From positions 1 through 8,134 of the forward strand of contig JAJZGN010000087.1 of NCBI GenBank assembly GCA_021798435.1: a stretch of 8,134 nucleotides of DNA. Reading direction: 5' to 3'. Every line of letters starts with the position of its first letter. Position 1 is the first letter of the stretch. A program made the position numbers and the translations under genes. The stretch comes from a bacterium (GTDB lineage Bacteria; Chloroflexota; Dormibacteria; Aeolococcales; Bog-877). The notes under the pieces are model-generated. The model ran no database searches. It had not been told where the DNA came from and worked only from the letters and a program-made list of their open reading frames with translations. This document shows positions 6,109-8,134 of this stretch, one piece after another.

Positions 6109-6179
6109 GGCAGCTTCCTCGGGTCCCGGCCCCTCGAGCCGGCCTCCCCCATGGCGCAGGTCGACGAGGTCGGGTTCAC
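6105..6179 (-). CDS. Possible 24-codon coupling ORF between the membrane gene and maf
   Basis: The stop of the upstream membrane gene reads GTGA. The GTG (6177-6179) opens a 24-codon frame that closes at TGA 6105-6107, which in turn overlaps the proposed maf TTG as TTGA. The encoded peptide (start MNPTSSTCAMGEAG) has no recognisable motif. Its only support is the overlap at both ends, a pattern that matches other junctions in this operon. It may be a translational-coupling leader or simple chance, because in GC-rich DNA such short frames arise easily. Confidence 0.15.
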   Translation of the reverse strand: MNPTSSTCAMGEAGSRGRDPRKLP

Positions 6180-6889
6180 GGGATCCATATTCTACCAGCG
6201 TGCGAGGCGATCCCCCGCCCCCAGCCGGTACCGGCGGCCCGCACGGCGACCCCGGCGGCACCGCCCAGCGCCGAAGCGGCCACCCCCCACGCCGCCAGCC
6301 CCACCACCACCGGCCACCCGGCCATGGCCGGGATGAGGAGGAAGGCGCAGGCCCCTCCGAGCGTAGTCCAGCGGACCGCCCCGGAGGGCGACCCGGGGCT
6401 TCCCGCCCAGAGGGGGAGGGAGCCCAAGATGACGACCGCCACCGAGACCCGCCCGAGCTCCGCGCCCAGGCCCCGGGCCGAGAGCACCGCCGCCCAGCCT
6501 GGGCTGCGGAGGATCAGGGCCAGACCCAGCAGCAGTAGGGAGACAAGGGCGGGGTACAGGACCTCGCGGCCGGCGCGGCCGCTCCCCCCCGCCCTGGGCG
6601 CCCCCCAGAGCACCCCCAAGACCGTCATCGGCAGCGATGCCAGGGGCGCCGCTGCCAGCCCCAGGCTCCCGAGCTGCAGGAGCGGACTGCCGGGCCAGGG
6701 CAGGGACAGCGCCACCAGCCCCGCCCCGGTGACCACCGCCAGGGAGGGGAAGGCAGCGGATGCCAGTGGACGTCCCCGCCCCAGATGAAAGGCGACGAGG
6801 GCGGCGGCCGACGCCCCCAGCAGGCTGACCCCGCCAGGATAGATGGCGAGGCCGGCCAGGAGTGCCAGCACGAGGAGCAGGTGGCTCAC
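6176..6889 (-). CDS. Polytopic membrane protein, faintly NuoH/HyfC-like
   Basis: This 237-residue product is very rich in Leu, Ala, Gly and Val, with about seven or eight membrane segments (roughly 4-20, 22-36, 47-62, 70-96, 110-127, 143-161, 175-190, 192-208). I do not recognise it securely. The middle, a helix with LASLPMTVLGVLWGAPRA followed by a GRAGREVLYPALVSLLLLGL stretch, has the spacing and character of the 'SSL..YG..LAGW...R..AQ...YE' region of NuoH/HyfC, the membrane subunit joining quinone and proton chambers in complex I and group 4 hydrogenases. The acidic residues that define real NuoH are mostly absent. The neighbour upstream is an antiporter-like NuoL/M/N relative, which makes a complex-I-derived origin more plausible (inference). 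The start is GTG 6887-6889, overlapping the upstream stop as GTGA, with no separate ribosome-binding site visible. It could equally be an unrelated hydrophobic protein. Confidence 0.8.
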   Translation of the reverse strand: MSHLLLVLALLAGLAIYPGGVSLLGASAAALVAFHLGRGRPLASAAFPSLAVVTGAGLVALSLPWPGSPLLQLGSLGLAAAPLASLPMTVLGVLWGAPRAGGSGRAGREVLYPALVSLLLLGLALILRSPGWAAVLSARGLGAELGRVSVAVVILGSLPLWAGSPGSPSGAVRWTTLGGACAFLLIPAMAGWPVVVGLAAWGVAASALGGAAGVAVRAAGTGWGRGIASHAGRIWIP

Positions 6890-8130
6890 AGGTGGACCCC
6901 GAATACGGCCGCCAATGCCTGCTGGGGAACCACCCCGATCACCAGGCTGGCCACCGCCACCAGCAACGCCACCGCCTCCCGGGTCCGTCCGCCGGGGGAG
7001 CGGCGAGGGGCCTGGGTGGCCGCCCTCATCCCCAGCGCCGAGCCGGCCAGCTGCAGCCCCATCACCGCCAGCAACCAGGTGGCTAGGGTCGAGCTCACGG
7101 GCGCCGCTGCCAGCACCAGCAGGAGGCGCCCCGTGAACCCGCCGAACGGAGGGGTCCCAGAGATCCCCACCCAGGCCACCAGCTGCGACCGCCGCCCCGC
7201 GTCCTCACTCAATACCGCGCCGCTGAGCCAGTGGGCCAGCAGCAGCACCAGGACCGCCCCCAGGGCGGTGATGCTGCCGAGTCCGACCGCCACCGCCGCC
7301 AGCCCAGCGTCGGCGGCGGCCACGCTCCAGTAGCGGGATCCCGGGTCCGCCACCAGCCCGTGCAGCGACCAGAACACCGCCGAGGCCACCCCCAGTCCGA
7401 TGAGCAGCTCCTGGAGCGGCAGCTCAATGGGGTGAGGGGAGGCGGCCACCAGCCGCAGCCCCAGGACGGCGCCGATGGGGAGGAGCCACACCCGCCAAAG
7501 CGAGGCTTCGGCGGCGCCCACCCGCCTCGAAGCCCCGGGGATGATGGAGAACGGGATGATGCCCATCAGGCTGGCGACGGCCCCCGCGTAGAGGATCGCC
7601 ACCAGGATCCCGGGGGCCGCACCCTGCTCCACCGATGGGGTGATCACCGCTCCCACCAGCAGCGCGCCCATCGCCAGGAGCGCCTGGCGGGCCAGGCTCC
7701 GCACCGCCAGTTGGGGGCCGGCGGAGCGAGCCCAGCGCACCCAGACGACTCCCAGTGCCCCGCCGCACCCCAGAGCCACTGAGACCAGGCCCGTCGCGCT
7801 GAGCACTACCATCGCGGGCACCGCCAGCAGCACCGAAGTCGCCGCCAGCCCGGGAGTGGTCCCCTCCCCGATCGCCGCCTCCAGAACCTGGGCCGAGAGG
7901 GCCGCCACGAGCACACCGGCAGCCAGGCGGGTCGGGGCCAGGGACCCGATCTGCAGGTCCGCAAGCGGCCTGGGGAGCGCCGGGGCGGTGGCGGCGGCCA
8001 CAGCGGAGAACGCGACGACCGCAGTTGCCCCCGCCAGGACCACGGCGAGCCGAGTCCGCGAACCGGCCCCCAGCCGCCAGACCACCGGAGCCAGGGGCAG
8101 GGGCAGAAGGAAGGAGAGGGCCAGCGCCAA
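6886..8130 (-). CDS. NuoL/M/N-type (proton antiporter-like) membrane subunit, 5' end at or just beyond the window edge
   Basis: The visible 414 residues can be divided into 14 membrane helices, as in NuoL/M/N and MrpA/D, the proton-pumping subunits of complex I, formate hydrogenlyases and Na+/H+ antiporters. Family marks are RYWSVAAADAG (266-276), equivalent to 'AYSSIxxxG'; LLLLAHWLSGAVL (296-307), equivalent to 'LLxHAxxKAxLF', with His300; and SGTPPFGGFTGR (324-335), equivalent to 'GxPPxxGFxGK'. The usual charged residues seem replaced: the helix-5 Glu position reads GLVSVALGCGGALG (114-127), the helix-7 Lys region reads YAGAVASLMGIIPF (181-194), and the helix-12 Lys is Arg335. Proton-pumping ability is therefore doubtful. 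The first readable start is TTG 8128-8130. The frame continues to the edge, so a few residues may be missing, although helix 1 is already present. The closest subunit cannot be assigned. Confidence 0.8.
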   Translation of the reverse strand: MALALSFLLPLPLAPVVWRLGAGSRTRLAVVLAGATAVVAFSAVAAATAPALPRPLADLQIGSLAPTRLAAGVLVAALSAQVLEAAIGEGTTPGLAATSVLLAVPAMVVLSATGLVSVALGCGGALGVVWVRWARSAGPQLAVRSLARQALLAMGALLVGAVITPSVEQGAAPGILVAILYAGAVASLMGIIPFSIIPGASRRVGAAEASLWRVWLLPIGAVLGLRLVAASPHPIELPLQELLIGLGVASAVFWSLHGLVADPGSRYWSVAAADAGLAAVAVGLGSITALGAVLVLLLAHWLSGAVLSEDAGRRSQLVAWVGISGTPPFGGFTGRLLLVLAAAPVSSTLATWLLAVMGLQLAGSALGMRAATQAPRRSPGGRTREAVALLVAVASLVIGVVPQQALAAVFGVHL

Positions 8131-8134
8131 GCTC

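Noticed and set aside
6109..6261. Extended maf start at 6261, adding 51 residues
   Set aside because: It would overlap the upstream gene by 86 bases and add a Pro/Gly-rich stretch outside the family. The TTG at 6108 has a GAGGAAG in front and fits the family N-terminus.
5594..6788. Plus-strand frames (314 and 284 codons) opposite maf and the membrane gene
   Set aside because: Composition is Ser/Pro/Arg-rich with no domain, and the maf motifs are unambiguous on the other strand.

Overview
This is a very GC-rich chromosomal segment. Almost every base is coding, and nearly all genes lie on the minus strand, so the biological reading order runs from the right edge to the left. The gene families, the frequent GTG/TTG starts and an F420-type oxidoreductase suggest a high-GC Terrabacteria lineage. 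The Obg N-domain signature REKYVPRGGPDGGDGG looks closer to Chloroflexota or Dormibacterota than to classical Actinobacteria. This is an inference from memory of family signatures, not a phylogenetic result.

Layout in transcription order. (1) 8130-6886 is a 14-helix membrane protein of the NuoL/M/N (Mrp-antiporter-like) family. (2) 6889-6176 is a polytopic membrane protein with a faint resemblance to the NuoH/HyfC family; it overlaps the first gene by GTGA. (3) 6108-5434 is a Maf nucleotide pyrophosphatase that probably starts at TTG. (4) 5437-4487 is a secreted lipoprotein with two Ig/DUF11-like repeats; it probably starts at a CTG that overlaps the maf stop as CTGA. (5) A 107-base leader (4380-4486) holds three small hairpins and precedes rplU. 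(6) 4379-1186 is the ribosome-biogenesis block rplU-rpmA-obgE-nadD-rsfS. (7) 1189-185 is an LLM-class flavin/F420-dependent oxidoreductase, coupled to rsfS by GTGA. (8) On the plus strand, 3-215 is the C-terminal end of a class A penicillin-binding protein, tail-to-tail with the LLM gene and overlapping it by 31 bases.

The rplU-rpmA-obgE-nadD-rsfS block combines ribosomal proteins L21 and L27, the ribosome-assembly GTPase Obg, NAD synthesis and the ribosome-silencing factor. It is a widespread conserved neighbourhood linking 50S maturation to growth state. Five junctions in the window use 4-base stop/start overlaps (GTGA, CTGA, GTGA, ATGA, GTGA), so translational coupling is the dominant arrangement.

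I see no mobile element, CRISPR array, tRNA or rRNA. No gene-free stretch exceeds 300 bases. The least ordinary parts are the divergent complex-I-like membrane pair at the right edge, the non-AUG-started lipoprotein, the long low-complexity tail on L21, and the inverted repeat spanning the rpmA/obgE junction.
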